This document shows positions 28,309-35,911 of a stretch of 64,000 nt of DNA, piece by piece (the first letter of the stretch is position 1; each line of letters opens with the position of its first letter). The notes under the pieces were generated by a model. That model was not told the origin of the DNA, did not search any database, and saw nothing but the letters and a program-made list of their open reading frames with translations. Origin of the DNA: Agromyces italicus DSM 16388 (GTDB lineage: Bacteria > Actinomycetota > Actinomycetes > Actinomycetales > Microbacteriaceae); assembly GCF_000421545.1 (NCBI RefSeq), contig NZ_ATXF01000009.1:124001-188000 (forward strand), written 5' to 3'. The translations under genes were made by a program, and so were the position numbers.

Positions 28309-29485
28309 CCCCGAGTACGAGCTGCTGCATGCGGTCGCCGAGCTCAGCCGCCTGCACCTGCTCGACGCCGTACGAGTGCACGGCGAAGCCGGCCCCGACG
28401 GATTCGTCACCGGCTACCGGGTGCGGCTCGGCGACGAGACCGGGCAGCAGATCGAACGCCATGTCTACGTGACGACGTCCCCGCGCGGCGGCGAACGGCA
28501 GGGGGTCCTGCGGCTGCGCGACGAGTCGGGCGATGAACGGGCCGTCTGGGTCTACCCCAACGACCCCCGGCTGCCGGCACTCGTCGAGGCGGTCGTGCCG
28601 CCGCGAGCGCGACAGCTGCTCGCCGGGTTCGATCCGGCGTGGGCTGACGACGACGTCGACCCTCTCGACCTCACAATCGCGGCGTACCGCCCGGGCAAGC
28701 GCGCGGTCGTGCGAGCCGTGCGCGGTTCGCGGCGGGCCTACCTGAAGGTCGTGCGTCCCGGCGGTCGGGCCGAACGCATCCACGACCGCCATCGCGCCTG
28801 GCTCGCCGCCGGAATTCCGGTGCCGCCCGTACTCGGCTTCGTCGAGCGGGGAGTCATCGGTCTCGCCGAACAGCCCGGCCTGCCCGCCGTCGAAGTTCTC
28901 GACCGGGCCGACCCCGCATCGCTGCTCGGCGACGTCGACGCACTCCGACGGCGGATCGGCTCGGTGCCGAGCGAGGTCGAAGCCCGTGCCTCGCTCAGCA
29001 CGCGCGTCGACTGGTACGCCCGCCGCGCCGCCGAACTCGCACCCGAGCTCGACAGGCGCATCCGAGGCATCCGCCGCTCGGTCTCGGCGAGGCTCGGCGC
29101 ATCGACGCCCGATCGCGTGACGATCCACGGCGACCTCCATCTCGGTCAGCTCTTCGTCGACCCGGCCGCCCCAGAGCGCGTGGTCGGCCTCATCGACATC
29201 GATACCGCCGGCCTGGGCGACCCGGCCGACGACGAGGCCGCGCTGTGGGCGCATCTCGTCGCGACGGCGGCGCATGCGAGGGCGAGCGGTGCCGCCGCCA
29301 CTGCGGCTCGGGCAGATCTCGTGGCCGACGCGGCGCAGGCACGGTGGGCGGGCGAGCACGACGATGCCGACCGTGCGCGGCGCATCGGCGCCATCGCGGC
29401 GACGCACCTTCTCGGCCACGCCCTGACCGGCAGCGTCGCGCCCCACGACGCCGTCGAGGGGGCCGAACTGCTCCTCGCTCGATGA
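28280..29485 (+). CDS. Aminoglycoside-phosphotransferase-fold (APH) kinase-like protein
   Basis: Protein of 401 residues. The kinase catalytic loop reads VTIHGDLHLGQLFVD (HGD motif, with the metal-binding Asp later in GLIDIDTAGLGDPADDEAALWAH). An N-terminal lobe of about 150 residues (GYRVRLGDETGQQIE, SRRAYLKVVRPGG) gives the nucleotide-binding lysine. APH-fold kinases phosphorylate small hydroxyl compounds (antibiotics, choline, sugars); the target here is unknown. The gene overlaps the end of the exported acidic protein gene; ATG 28295 is a possible shorter start. Neither start has a clear SD, suggesting translational coupling. Confidence 0.82.
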   Translation: MTTTPMPTADPEYELLHAVAELSRLHLLDAVRVHGEAGPDGFVTGYRVRLGDETGQQIERHVYVTTSPRGGERQGVLRLRDESGDERAVWVYPNDPRLPALVEAVVPPRARQLLAGFDPAWADDDVDPLDLTIAAYRPGKRAVVRAVRGSRRAYLKVVRPGGRAERIHDRHRAWLAAGIPVPPVLGFVERGVIGLAEQPGLPAVEVLDRADPASLLGDVDALRRRIGSVPSEVEARASLSTRVDWYARRAAELAPELDRRIRGIRRSVSARLGASTPDRVTIHGDLHLGQLFVDPAAPERVVGLIDIDTAGLGDPADDEAALWAHLVATAAHARASGAAATAARADLVADAAQARWAGEHDDADRARRIGAIAATHLLGHALTGSVAPHDAVEGAELLLAR

Positions 29486-29498
29486 GAGCTTCCTCATC
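29481..29498. promoter_or_regulatory. Two-component operator, site 2 (GATGAG-N6-CTCATC)
   Basis: GATGAGAGCTTCCTCATC is a perfect 6-bp inverted repeat with a 6-base centre, 79 bp before the second exported protein gene and overlapping the stop codon of the kinase-like gene. It matches sites 1 and 3 in sequence and spacing. Confidence 0.65.
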
Positions 29499-29576
29499 GA
29501 GGCCTCCTCGTGCTCTCATCCGGCGCAACGACGCTGGGTGCATGGAGGGTTCGCCTCCCGGACAGAAGGAGAGATC

Positions 29577-29984
29577 ATGCGCACCAGGACGAAGTGGATC
29601 GCGATCGGCGCGGCATCGACACTCGGACTCGGCATCACCGGGTTCGGCAGCATGGCGGCGTTCGCCGCCGACCGCGACGACACGAGCGGCGCGGTCGTGA
29701 CCGACTCGACCGACTCGACCAAGCAGATCGGCAGCGCCGCGACCTCGACGACCCTCTCGGTCGCGACGCCGTCGACGGCCGCGTCACCGACGACCGCACC
29801 CACTCCCGCGACCGCGGTGACGCCGACGACCGCGGCCTCCCCGACGACCGCGGTGACACCGGTGACCCCCGCCTCGCCTGCCGAGCCCGCCTCGGCAACG
29901 ACGCCCGCGACTCCGGCCTCGGCAGTGACCCCCGCGACTCCGGTCTCGCCGGTCTCCCCCGTGTCGCCCGCGTCGGCGAGCTGA
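29577..29984 (+). CDS. Exported Thr/Pro/Ala-rich low-complexity protein
   Basis: Protein of 135 residues. A clear signal peptide (MRTRTKWIAIGAASTLGLGITGFGSMAAFAA, cut after AFA-A) is followed by a tail made almost wholly of T, P, A, S and V with repeats such as TPTTAA, ATPATP and SPVSPVSP. No LPxTG motif or anchor is visible. SD AAGGAGAGATC precedes the ATG. It is preceded by site 2 of the ATGAG palindrome, so it probably belongs to the adjacent two-component regulon. The tail looks like an extended, possibly glycosylated wall-spanning segment. Confidence 0.72.
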   Translation: MRTRTKWIAIGAASTLGLGITGFGSMAAFAADRDDTSGAVVTDSTDSTKQIGSAATSTTLSVATPSTAASPTTAPTPATAVTPTTAASPTTAVTPVTPASPAEPASATTPATPASAVTPATPVSPVSPVSPASAS

Positions 29985-30069
29985 ACCCGCCGCTCGGCCG
30001 CCCGCGCCGGGGCCGCCCTCGCGGGCGCCCCGGCGTCTCGGCCCGGCCTGACGCGACGCCCCGCCGGCG

Positions 30070-30726
30070 TCAGACGAGGCGGTAACCGGCCCCGCGAACG
30101 GTCTCGATGCGTTCGGCTCCGAGCTTGTTGCGCAGGTACCGCACGTACACGTCGACGACGTTGCTGCCGGGGTCGAAGTCGACGCCCCAGACCCGGCTCA
30201 GCAGCTGCTCGCGGCTCAGCACCTGATCGGGGTGTCGCAGGAACTCCTCGGCGAGCGCGAACTCGCGCGCCGAGAGCTCGACGGTGCGACCGACGACCGA
30301 CGCCCGTCTCGTGCGCAGGTCGAGCCGCAGCGTCCCGCGCCCGAGCTCCGAGCCGGTGCCGCTGTCGGCGTCGCGGAGCCGACTGCGCACTCGTGCGAGC
30401 AGCTCGTCGAACTTGAAGGGCTTCGGGATGTAGTCGTTCGCCCCGCCGTCGAGACCCGCGACGGTGTCGCTCGTCGAGGTGCGGGCGGTGAGCATGATGA
30501 TGGGTACCGTCGCTCCCTCGCCGCGAGCGCGGCGCAGCACGGTGAAGCCGTCGAGCCCGGGAAGGCCCACGTCGAGCAGCACGAGGTCGATCGTGTCGCC
30601 GCGGATGAGTTCGAGCGCCTCCGTTCCGGTCGGGGCGACGACGACCTCGTATCCTGCGGCCCGGAGCCCCCGTTCGACGAAACGGGCGATGCCGGCCTCG
30701 TCCTCCGCTACCAGGATCCGACTCAT
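30070..30726 (-). CDS. OmpR/PhoB-family response regulator
   Basis: Regulator of 218 residues. Receiver domain: phospho-acceptor Asp52 in DLVLLDVGLPGLDG, Lys in YIPKPFKFDELLARV. The C-terminal winged helix ends DPGSNVVDVYVRYLRNKLGAERIETVRGAGYRLV, the standard Trans_reg_C end. Its ATG overlaps the upstream kinase stop as ATGA. Likely target sites are the three ATGAG-N6-CTCAY palindromes at 27941, 29481 and 32230. Confidence 0.95.
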   Translation of the reverse strand: MSRILVAEDEAGIARFVERGLRAAGYEVVVAPTGTEALELIRGDTIDLVLLDVGLPGLDGFTVLRRARGEGATVPIIMLTARTSTSDTVAGLDGGANDYIPKPFKFDELLARVRSRLRDADSGTGSELGRGTLRLDLRTRRASVVGRTVELSAREFALAEEFLRHPDQVLSREQLLSRVWGVDFDPGSNVVDVYVRYLRNKLGAERIETVRGAGYRLV

Positions 30727-32189
30727 GCGCCGTCCCCTCCGTCTGCGCGATCCCCGCGGTCGTTCGGCAGGATGATGACGAATCGCGACCCGACACTCGA
30801 ACTCGACACCTCGACCCGCCCGCCGTGGGCGAGGGCGATCCCTTCGACGAGCGGCAGTCCGAGACCCGACCCGCGGATGCCTCTGCCGGTGTTCACCCGG
30901 CCGAACCGTTCGAAGATCCGGGCCTCCGCGCCGGGCGGGATGCCGGGGCCCTCGTCCTCCACCCAGAGCTGCACCGCGCCTTCGGCGCGCGAGCTGCCGA
31001 TGCGCACCGGTGTGCCCTCCGGCGAGTACTTGGCGGCGTTGTCGACGAGCTGAAGCCACGCCTGGGTGATGCGTCGCGGATCGAGGTCGACGACGACGTC
31101 GGCGGTCGCGGCGAGCACCCAGTCGTGCCCGGCGATGACACTCGACTTGGCGTGCACCTCGCGGGTGAGCGCCGCGACGTCGACCGGCTCCACCGCCGGA
31201 GCGTCGTCGGGCAGTTCGGCGAGCAGTTCGATGCGGTCGACGAGCTCGGCCATGCGATCGAGCTCGTCGATCGCGAGTTCGCGGGTGGCGCGCACCTCCT
31301 CGGCGTCGGCCGGGTCGAGCAGTTCGAGATGGCCGCGAACGATCGTGATCGGGGTCTTCAGTTCGTGGCGCACGTCGTCGAGCAGGCGGCGCTGGCTCGT
31401 GATCGACCGGTCGAGCCGGTCGAACATGCCGTTCACGGTCTCGGTCAGGCGGCTGACCTCGTCGCGGCCGTGCACGGGGATTCGCTCGTCGAGCGCGTTC
31501 ACCGTGATCCGCGAGGCCGCCGAGCTGAGGCGGCGCACCGGCTGGAGGAGCCGGCCGGCGACGAACCAGCCGACGAGGCCCGTGGCGATGACTGCGCCGG
31601 CCGCGATCACCGCATAGCTCGTGAAGGCCGCATCGAGGTCGGCGTGCGCGGCATCGAGGTCGAGCGCCACGACGTAGACGCCACGCTGCGGGTCGCCGGG
31701 AGCCGCGAGCGGGGCGGTCATGTAGCGCAGCCAGACGCCCGAGTCGACGAAGGTGCCGAGCTGCACCGCGTCACCCTCGACGGTCTCCGCCGCCGCGCGC
31801 TCGGCGAACCCCGGCACCGACTCGAGGTGGATCTCGCTCGCGACGCCGGGCACGAAGGCGACCCGCCCGTCGACGAGGCCGAGCGCGCCCTCGTGCTCGC
31901 CGGGCACGATGCGTTCGAGCACACCCCGCAGCGCGTCCCGGGTGGTCGCATAGCCGCCTCCGTGCGTCACCGCGGCTTCAGCCGATCCGACCGCGTCGCC
32001 GGAGTCGGGCCTGTCGTCGCCGACGACGGCGCGGGCACTCTCGACCCGCTGGAGCAGGCGGTCGTCGACCGCGTGGGCGATGCGGTCGCGCTGCACGAGG
32101 TACGCGGCGCCCCCGGCGAACACGAGGCCGACGAAGGCCACGCCGATGATCGACACGAGGATCCTCGTGCGCACCGAGCTCAACCCCAT
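30723..32189 (-). CDS. Membrane sensor histidine kinase
   Basis: Kinase of 488 residues. Two transmembrane helices (about 10-32 and near 190-213) frame an outside sensor domain of roughly 155 residues (no named domain recognised). A HAMP domain follows (GRLLQPVRRLSSAASRITVNALDERI). The phosphorylated His is in DVRHELKTPITIVRGH, and HATPase_c has VDNAAKYS, VEDEGPGIP and SGLGLPLVEGIA. It is upstream of, and coupled to, the OmpR-type regulator. The exported low-complexity proteins of the locus may be sensed outside the membrane or be outputs; that is inference. Confidence 0.93.
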   Translation of the reverse strand: MGLSSVRTRILVSIIGVAFVGLVFAGGAAYLVQRDRIAHAVDDRLLQRVESARAVVGDDRPDSGDAVGSAEAAVTHGGGYATTRDALRGVLERIVPGEHEGALGLVDGRVAFVPGVASEIHLESVPGFAERAAAETVEGDAVQLGTFVDSGVWLRYMTAPLAAPGDPQRGVYVVALDLDAAHADLDAAFTSYAVIAAGAVIATGLVGWFVAGRLLQPVRRLSSAASRITVNALDERIPVHGRDEVSRLTETVNGMFDRLDRSITSQRRLLDDVRHELKTPITIVRGHLELLDPADAEEVRATRELAIDELDRMAELVDRIELLAELPDDAPAVEPVDVAALTREVHAKSSVIAGHDWVLAATADVVVDLDPRRITQAWLQLVDNAAKYSPEGTPVRIGSSRAEGAVQLWVEDEGPGIPPGAEARIFERFGRVNTGRGIRGSGLGLPLVEGIALAHGGRVEVSSSSVGSRFVIILPNDRGDRADGGDGA

Positions 32190-32229
32190 CGCTCCAGTAT
32201 CCTCGCGCGTCCGTGGGGAGGGTCGGAAG

Positions 32230-32245
32230 ATGAGAGAGCTCTCAC
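32230..32245. promoter_or_regulatory. Two-component operator, site 3 (ATGAG-N6-CTCAC)
   Basis: ATGAGAGAGCTCTCAC lies 41 bp upstream of the histidine kinase start. It has the same arrangement as sites 1 and 2 (one arm base differs) and would give autoregulation of the kinase-regulator operon. Confidence 0.6.
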
Positions 32246-32250
32246 GACGA

Positions 32251-33240
32251 TCAGAGCATCGCGCCGACGAGCGCCTCGCCGAGCGGCGTGCGGAGGTGAA
32301 TCATCTTCGCCCCGTCTCGGGTCGAAGTGACGAGACCGCCCTCCCTGAGCATGGAGAGGTGGTGCGACGCGGTCGAGACCGCGAGTCCCACGTCGGCCGC
32401 GACCTGCGACGTGGTGCGCGCGGTGTGTGCCCCGAGCAGGATCTCGGCGCGCGCCGCGCCGATGAGCGCACCGAGCGCAGCCGCGGTCGACGCAGGGTCG
32501 CGCGCCCACGTCTCGGTGACGCCCTGCGCAGGGTAGAACACGGTGGGCTGCGCGGGCGGCTCGGTGAGCACCATGCAGCCGTACGACGACATGACCGAGG
32601 GCACGAGCACGAGGCCTGAACCACGACAGTCGAGCACTTCGTGGTGGAGGCGCAGTTCGACACGCACGGCATCGTCGCTCCAGCTCACCGCGGGGTGCAG
32701 CTCGCCGACCATGGCCCCGACGCCGGCGGTCGCGATCCTCCGCGAACGCACGGCGATGTCGGCGCGCAGCAGGCGCTCGAGCTGGGTCCACACGGGCGCG
32801 AGCACCGACGCCCACACCTCGCGCCACGCGTCGGCGATCATCGCCCGCGCCCGTTCGGGCTCGTCGATCATCCGCCGGATCGCCTGCTGCCGCGCCCCCT
32901 CCGACCGCGCGACCATCTTGTGCAGGTCGACGAGCATCGGCTCGACGGGCGCGACGCGCATCCTGGCCGCCTCCTCCTCGGGTTCGAGATCCCAGCCGGG
33001 CTCGGAGGTGAGGAAGTCGGGCATGTACCCGTCGACACCGATGACGACGGCGAGCAGTTCGAACGCGTCGCGCGGCACCCCTGCCCGTACCGCACGCAGC
33101 CACCCCCATTGCAGCGGGTGCGCCTCGGGGCGCTGCAGCACGCGCACCGCGTGGCTGAGTTCGTGCCCCGGTGAGACGCCGAACCTGATGGCCGAGATAT
33201 CGCCCGGGGCCAACCGGAACTCCGCATAGTTTCGAGTCAC
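32251..33240 (-). CDS. DUF5937-type regulator with C-terminal ArsR-like HTH
   Basis: Regulator of 329 residues with an unusual order: an N-terminal domain of about 240 residues (DUF5937-like; starts FRLAPGDISAIRFGVSPGHELSHAVRVL) and a C-terminal winged helix (ILLGAHTARTTSQVAADVGLAVSTASHHLSMLREGGLVTSTRDGAKMIH). Such proteins are common in Actinobacteria; ligands are unknown. The GTG start at 33240 lies inside a perfect palindrome, suggesting autorepression and possibly a leaderless message. It is divergent from a cupin/DUF4287 pair, which may be its targets. Confidence 0.85.
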   Translation of the reverse strand: MTRNYAEFRLAPGDISAIRFGVSPGHELSHAVRVLQRPEAHPLQWGWLRAVRAGVPRDAFELLAVVIGVDGYMPDFLTSEPGWDLEPEEEAARMRVAPVEPMLVDLHKMVARSEGARQQAIRRMIDEPERARAMIADAWREVWASVLAPVWTQLERLLRADIAVRSRRIATAGVGAMVGELHPAVSWSDDAVRVELRLHHEVLDCRGSGLVLVPSVMSSYGCMVLTEPPAQPTVFYPAQGVTETWARDPASTAAALGALIGAARAEILLGAHTARTTSQVAADVGLAVSTASHHLSMLREGGLVTSTRDGAKMIHLRTPLGEALVGAML

Positions 33241-33249
33241 ATCGAAACT
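33228..33249. promoter_or_regulatory. Palindromic operator over the DUF5937 start codon
   Basis: AGTTTCGA (33228-33235) and TCGAAACT (33242-33249) are perfect 8-bp arms with centre GTCACA. The start codon of the regulator gene (33238-33240) sits in the centre, so binding would block both its promoter and its start. Confidence 0.65.
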
Positions 33250-33260
33250 CTAACGCTCGA

Positions 33261-33317
33261 GGATGCCTCGGGCGGAGGCTGTTCGCAGAACGAACCGGGG
33301 CCGACGCCGAGGCATCC
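33261..33317. repeat. Inverted pair of the GGATGCCTC motif
   Basis: GGATGCCTCGG at 33261-33271 and CCGAGGCATCC at 33307-33317 are perfect 11-bp arms around a 35-base spacer, in the divergent region between the DUF5937 gene and the cupin gene. The second arm ends 30 bp before the cupin start. Confidence 0.6.
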
Positions 33318-33347
33318 GACCCGACCGAACCGACCGAAGGAGCCACC

Positions 33348-33734
33348 GTGAACGCCGCCGAGATCACCCTCTCCCCCACCATGACCCCGACCGTGACGCC
33401 ACGGGTCGTGGCCGCCGACGAACTGCGCATCGGCAGCGGCCGCACCCGCCGCTTCGTCGGCCTCGAGCACGGCGCGCGCATCTCGTACTTCTTCGTCGAC
33501 AACGAGCCCGGCGAAGGTGCCGATCTGCACTGGCATCCGTACAGCGAGACGTGGATCGTGCTCGAGGGCACAGCGCGCATCACCGTCGGCGACACCGAGC
33601 TCATCGCCCGAGCCGGCGACACCGCCACCGCACCGGCCGGAGTCTGGCATGGTTTCACGAACGCCGGAGACGGGCGGCTCAAGCTCATCGGCATCCACGC
33701 CGCCGAGACGATCGTGCAGACCTGGGCCGAGTGA
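33348..33734 (+). CDS. Cupin domain protein
   Basis: Single-cupin protein of 128 residues: metal-ligand motif LHWHPYSETWIVLEGTARITVGDTELIARAGDTATAPAGVWHGFTN, with the usual two conserved His and a Glu for a metal. Start is GTG at 33348 after GAAGGAG. It may be a metal-dependent small-molecule enzyme or a sensor; substrate unknown. It is followed after 41 bp by a DUF4287 gene on the same strand and is divergent from the DUF5937 regulator. Confidence 0.86.
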   Translation: MNAAEITLSPTMTPTVTPRVVAADELRIGSGRTRRFVGLEHGARISYFFVDNEPGEGADLHWHPYSETWIVLEGTARITVGDTELIARAGDTATAPAGVWHGFTNAGDGRLKLIGIHAAETIVQTWAE

Positions 33735-33775
33735 CCCGACAGACCATCCGACCAGACCCGCCGAAGGAGAACCCC

Positions 33776-34066
33776 ATGTCGTTCCAGTCCTACCTCGACA
33801 ACATCGAGGCGAAGACCGGCCTCACGCCGCGCCAGATCGTCGACCTCGCCGGTGAGCGCGGCTTCGACGCTTCGACGAAGGCCACCCCGATCGTCGCGTG
33901 GCTGAAGGAGGACTACGGCCTCGGGCAGGGCCACGCGATGGCGCTCGTGCACGTCATCACGAAGGGACCGCAGATCAGCATCAAGCACGTCGGCACCGAC
34001 GGCGTGCACCGCGACGCCACCGACACGCTCTGGCTCGACGGCAAGGCGACGAACCCGAACCGGTAG
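33776..34066 (+). CDS. DUF4287 domain protein
   Basis: Small soluble protein of 96 residues: MSFQSYLDNIEAKTGL, TPRQIVDLAGERG, IVAWLKEDYGLGQGHAMALVHVI. This is the DUF4287 family, found widely and of unknown function, recognised from the helical motif YGLGxGHAMALVH. AAGGAG precedes the ATG. It is in an apparent operon with the cupin gene upstream. Confidence 0.85.
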   Translation: MSFQSYLDNIEAKTGLTPRQIVDLAGERGFDASTKATPIVAWLKEDYGLGQGHAMALVHVITKGPQISIKHVGTDGVHRDATDTLWLDGKATNPNR

Positions 34067-34075
34067 GCCGCCGGC

Positions 34076-35857
34076 TCAGAGCCGTTCCGCGATGCGCTGC
34101 AACGCAGCAGGCGGCACGAGCCCCGCGGTCACGGTCGCGATCTGCACGAGCGTCATACCGAGCGCTTCGTCGGGCAACGGCCCGTCGACGATCGCACCGA
34201 GTTCGTCGCGCAGCACGGAGCGCACGGCCCCATCGGCGAGGAGTTCACGCACGGTGCGCGTTCCGAGCACGGTGTCGGCGAGCGCGGCGAGGTCGAAGGC
34301 ATCGGCCGCAGTCGCGACCGCACCGACGCCGGCGGATGCCTCGAGCTCACGCCCGAGCACGAGGTGCTCCGCGCCGGGCTCGCTGTCGAGCGGCAGCCCG
34401 AGCCGTTCGTACTGCTCACGCGGAGCATCGCTCGCCCGCATCAAGTCGACGAGCAGGCCGAGCATGCGCAGCTCGAGCTCGTCGTCGACGAGCGGAGACT
34501 CCTGGAGGGGGTCCTGCTCCAGGTCGAAGAGCATCGACCCGAACGCCGCGGAGTTCACCGGCGACAACGCCGGCACCTTGAGCAGCGGCATCCCCTTGGT
34601 GAACCCGGACGGGCCGGCGAGGGTCGCCGACGCGAGCAGCTCGGTGCCGAACCGACCGCGCATGTTCGTCGGCATGAGCGTGTATTCGGCGAGCGGCTGG
34701 TTGTCCGGCGTGGTCGATGCCCGCATGTAGACGTGGCGCCCGTCGGTCACGCTGACGTGCCCTCCATGGATGCCGAAGAGCGCTGCCTCGCGCAGCGGGG
34801 TGTCGTCGGCGATCACCGGCGCGAGCGAGCGACCCTGCATGTCGCGGGTGCGGTCCAGCCCGAAGAACTCGAGCAGGGTCGGGCCGAAGTCGATCGTCTG
34901 CACGAGCCCCTGGCGGGTCTCGCCGGCGACGCCGGTCCGCGGGTCCCAGACGAACAGCGGCGTGTGGATCGTCTCGTCGTAGAACGGCGGCACGTTCTTG
35001 CCGAGCCACTCGTGCTCGCCGAGGAGCAGCCCGTGGTCGGTGCACACGATCAGCATCGTGTCGTCCCACAGTTCATGCTCGTCCATCGCGTCGAGCACCC
35101 GCCCGAGCGAGCGGTCGCACATCGACAGGAGTGCTCTGTACCGGTCGCGGAGGTGCTCGAGTTCGCCGTCCGACTCGGTCACCGGCTTGTAGTCGGGCCA
35201 GTCGAAGTCGAAGCCCGACTCGACGGTGGGGGTGGCGTAGAGATCGTGGTACCGCGCGTAGCTGAAGAAGGGCTCGTGCGGGTCGAATGTCTCGATCTGC
35301 AGCATCCACCCGTCGTCGGCATGGTTCACCTCGATGAACTCGAGCCCGGCGTCGAAGGTGCGCGTCTGCGGGTGGTCGCTCTCGTCGCGGAAGTGCTGCC
35401 GGTTCACCGCGTCCTGCCGGCGCAGCGTCCGGTTGCTCGCGTACGGCGAGACGTTCGCGAGGTCGGGGTCGGCCAGCTGCCCCTTCCACTCGTCGCCCTC
35501 CTGGCCGCGGAAGAACTCGAACGTCGAGAACCGCGGGTGATACGTCGCCCCGCCGTCGAGCCAGTAGTGCTGGTGGTCGGTGACGAGATGCGTGTGCACG
35601 CCGGCCTCGCCGAGCAGTTGCGGCACCGAGTCGTCGAACGGCTCGAGCGGCCCCCAGCCCCGATGCAGGAAGTTGTACCGGCCCGTGTGCATCTCGCGGC
35701 GGCTCGGCATGCACGGCATGCTGCCCCCGTAACAGTGCAGGAACTGCGCGGTGCGGGCGGCGAGCCGATCGAAGTTCGGGGCGTGCACGCCCTCTGCTCC
35801 GTACGGCGGCAGGAATCGCCGGTTCAGGGTGTCGAACATGACGACGATGGCCTTCAC
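34076..35857 (-). CDS. Type I sulfatase-like hydrolase
   Basis: Hydrolase of 593 residues of the sulfatase/alkaline-phosphatase superfamily. The N-terminal VVMFDTLNRRFLPPYG supplies the first metal Asp, and MPCMPSRREMHTG is the C-x-P-S-R sulfatase signature whose Cys becomes formylglycine. Later metal ligands are in IVCTDHGLLLGEHEWLGK. No signal peptide is seen, so it is cytosolic. Activity needs a formylglycine-generating enzyme, which is not in this window. It is followed on the same strand by an MFS gene, so uptake and desulfation of a sulfated sugar or ester is a sensible inference. Confidence 0.9.
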   Translation of the reverse strand: MKAIVVMFDTLNRRFLPPYGAEGVHAPNFDRLAARTAQFLHCYGGSMPCMPSRREMHTGRYNFLHRGWGPLEPFDDSVPQLLGEAGVHTHLVTDHQHYWLDGGATYHPRFSTFEFFRGQEGDEWKGQLADPDLANVSPYASNRTLRRQDAVNRQHFRDESDHPQTRTFDAGLEFIEVNHADDGWMLQIETFDPHEPFFSYARYHDLYATPTVESGFDFDWPDYKPVTESDGELEHLRDRYRALLSMCDRSLGRVLDAMDEHELWDDTMLIVCTDHGLLLGEHEWLGKNVPPFYDETIHTPLFVWDPRTGVAGETRQGLVQTIDFGPTLLEFFGLDRTRDMQGRSLAPVIADDTPLREAALFGIHGGHVSVTDGRHVYMRASTTPDNQPLAEYTLMPTNMRGRFGTELLASATLAGPSGFTKGMPLLKVPALSPVNSAAFGSMLFDLEQDPLQESPLVDDELELRMLGLLVDLMRASDAPREQYERLGLPLDSEPGAEHLVLGRELEASAGVGAVATAADAFDLAALADTVLGTRTVRELLADGAVRSVLRDELGAIVDGPLPDEALGMTLVQIATVTAGLVPPAALQRIAERL

Positions 35858-35870
35858 GTGGTGCTCCTCA

Positions 35871-35907
35871 GGGGTCGAAGGGGGTCGAAGGGGGTCGAAG
35901 GGGGTCG
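35871..35907. repeat. Short tandem repeat, 10-bp unit GGGGTCGAAG
   Basis: Three full copies of GGGGTCGAAG and one partial copy (GGGGTCG) run head to tail between the MFS stop (35912) and the sulfatase start (35857). The number of units may vary by slippage. The array is upstream of the sulfatase SD and could alter translation or spacing. Confidence 0.75.
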
Positions 35908-35911
35908 GCGC

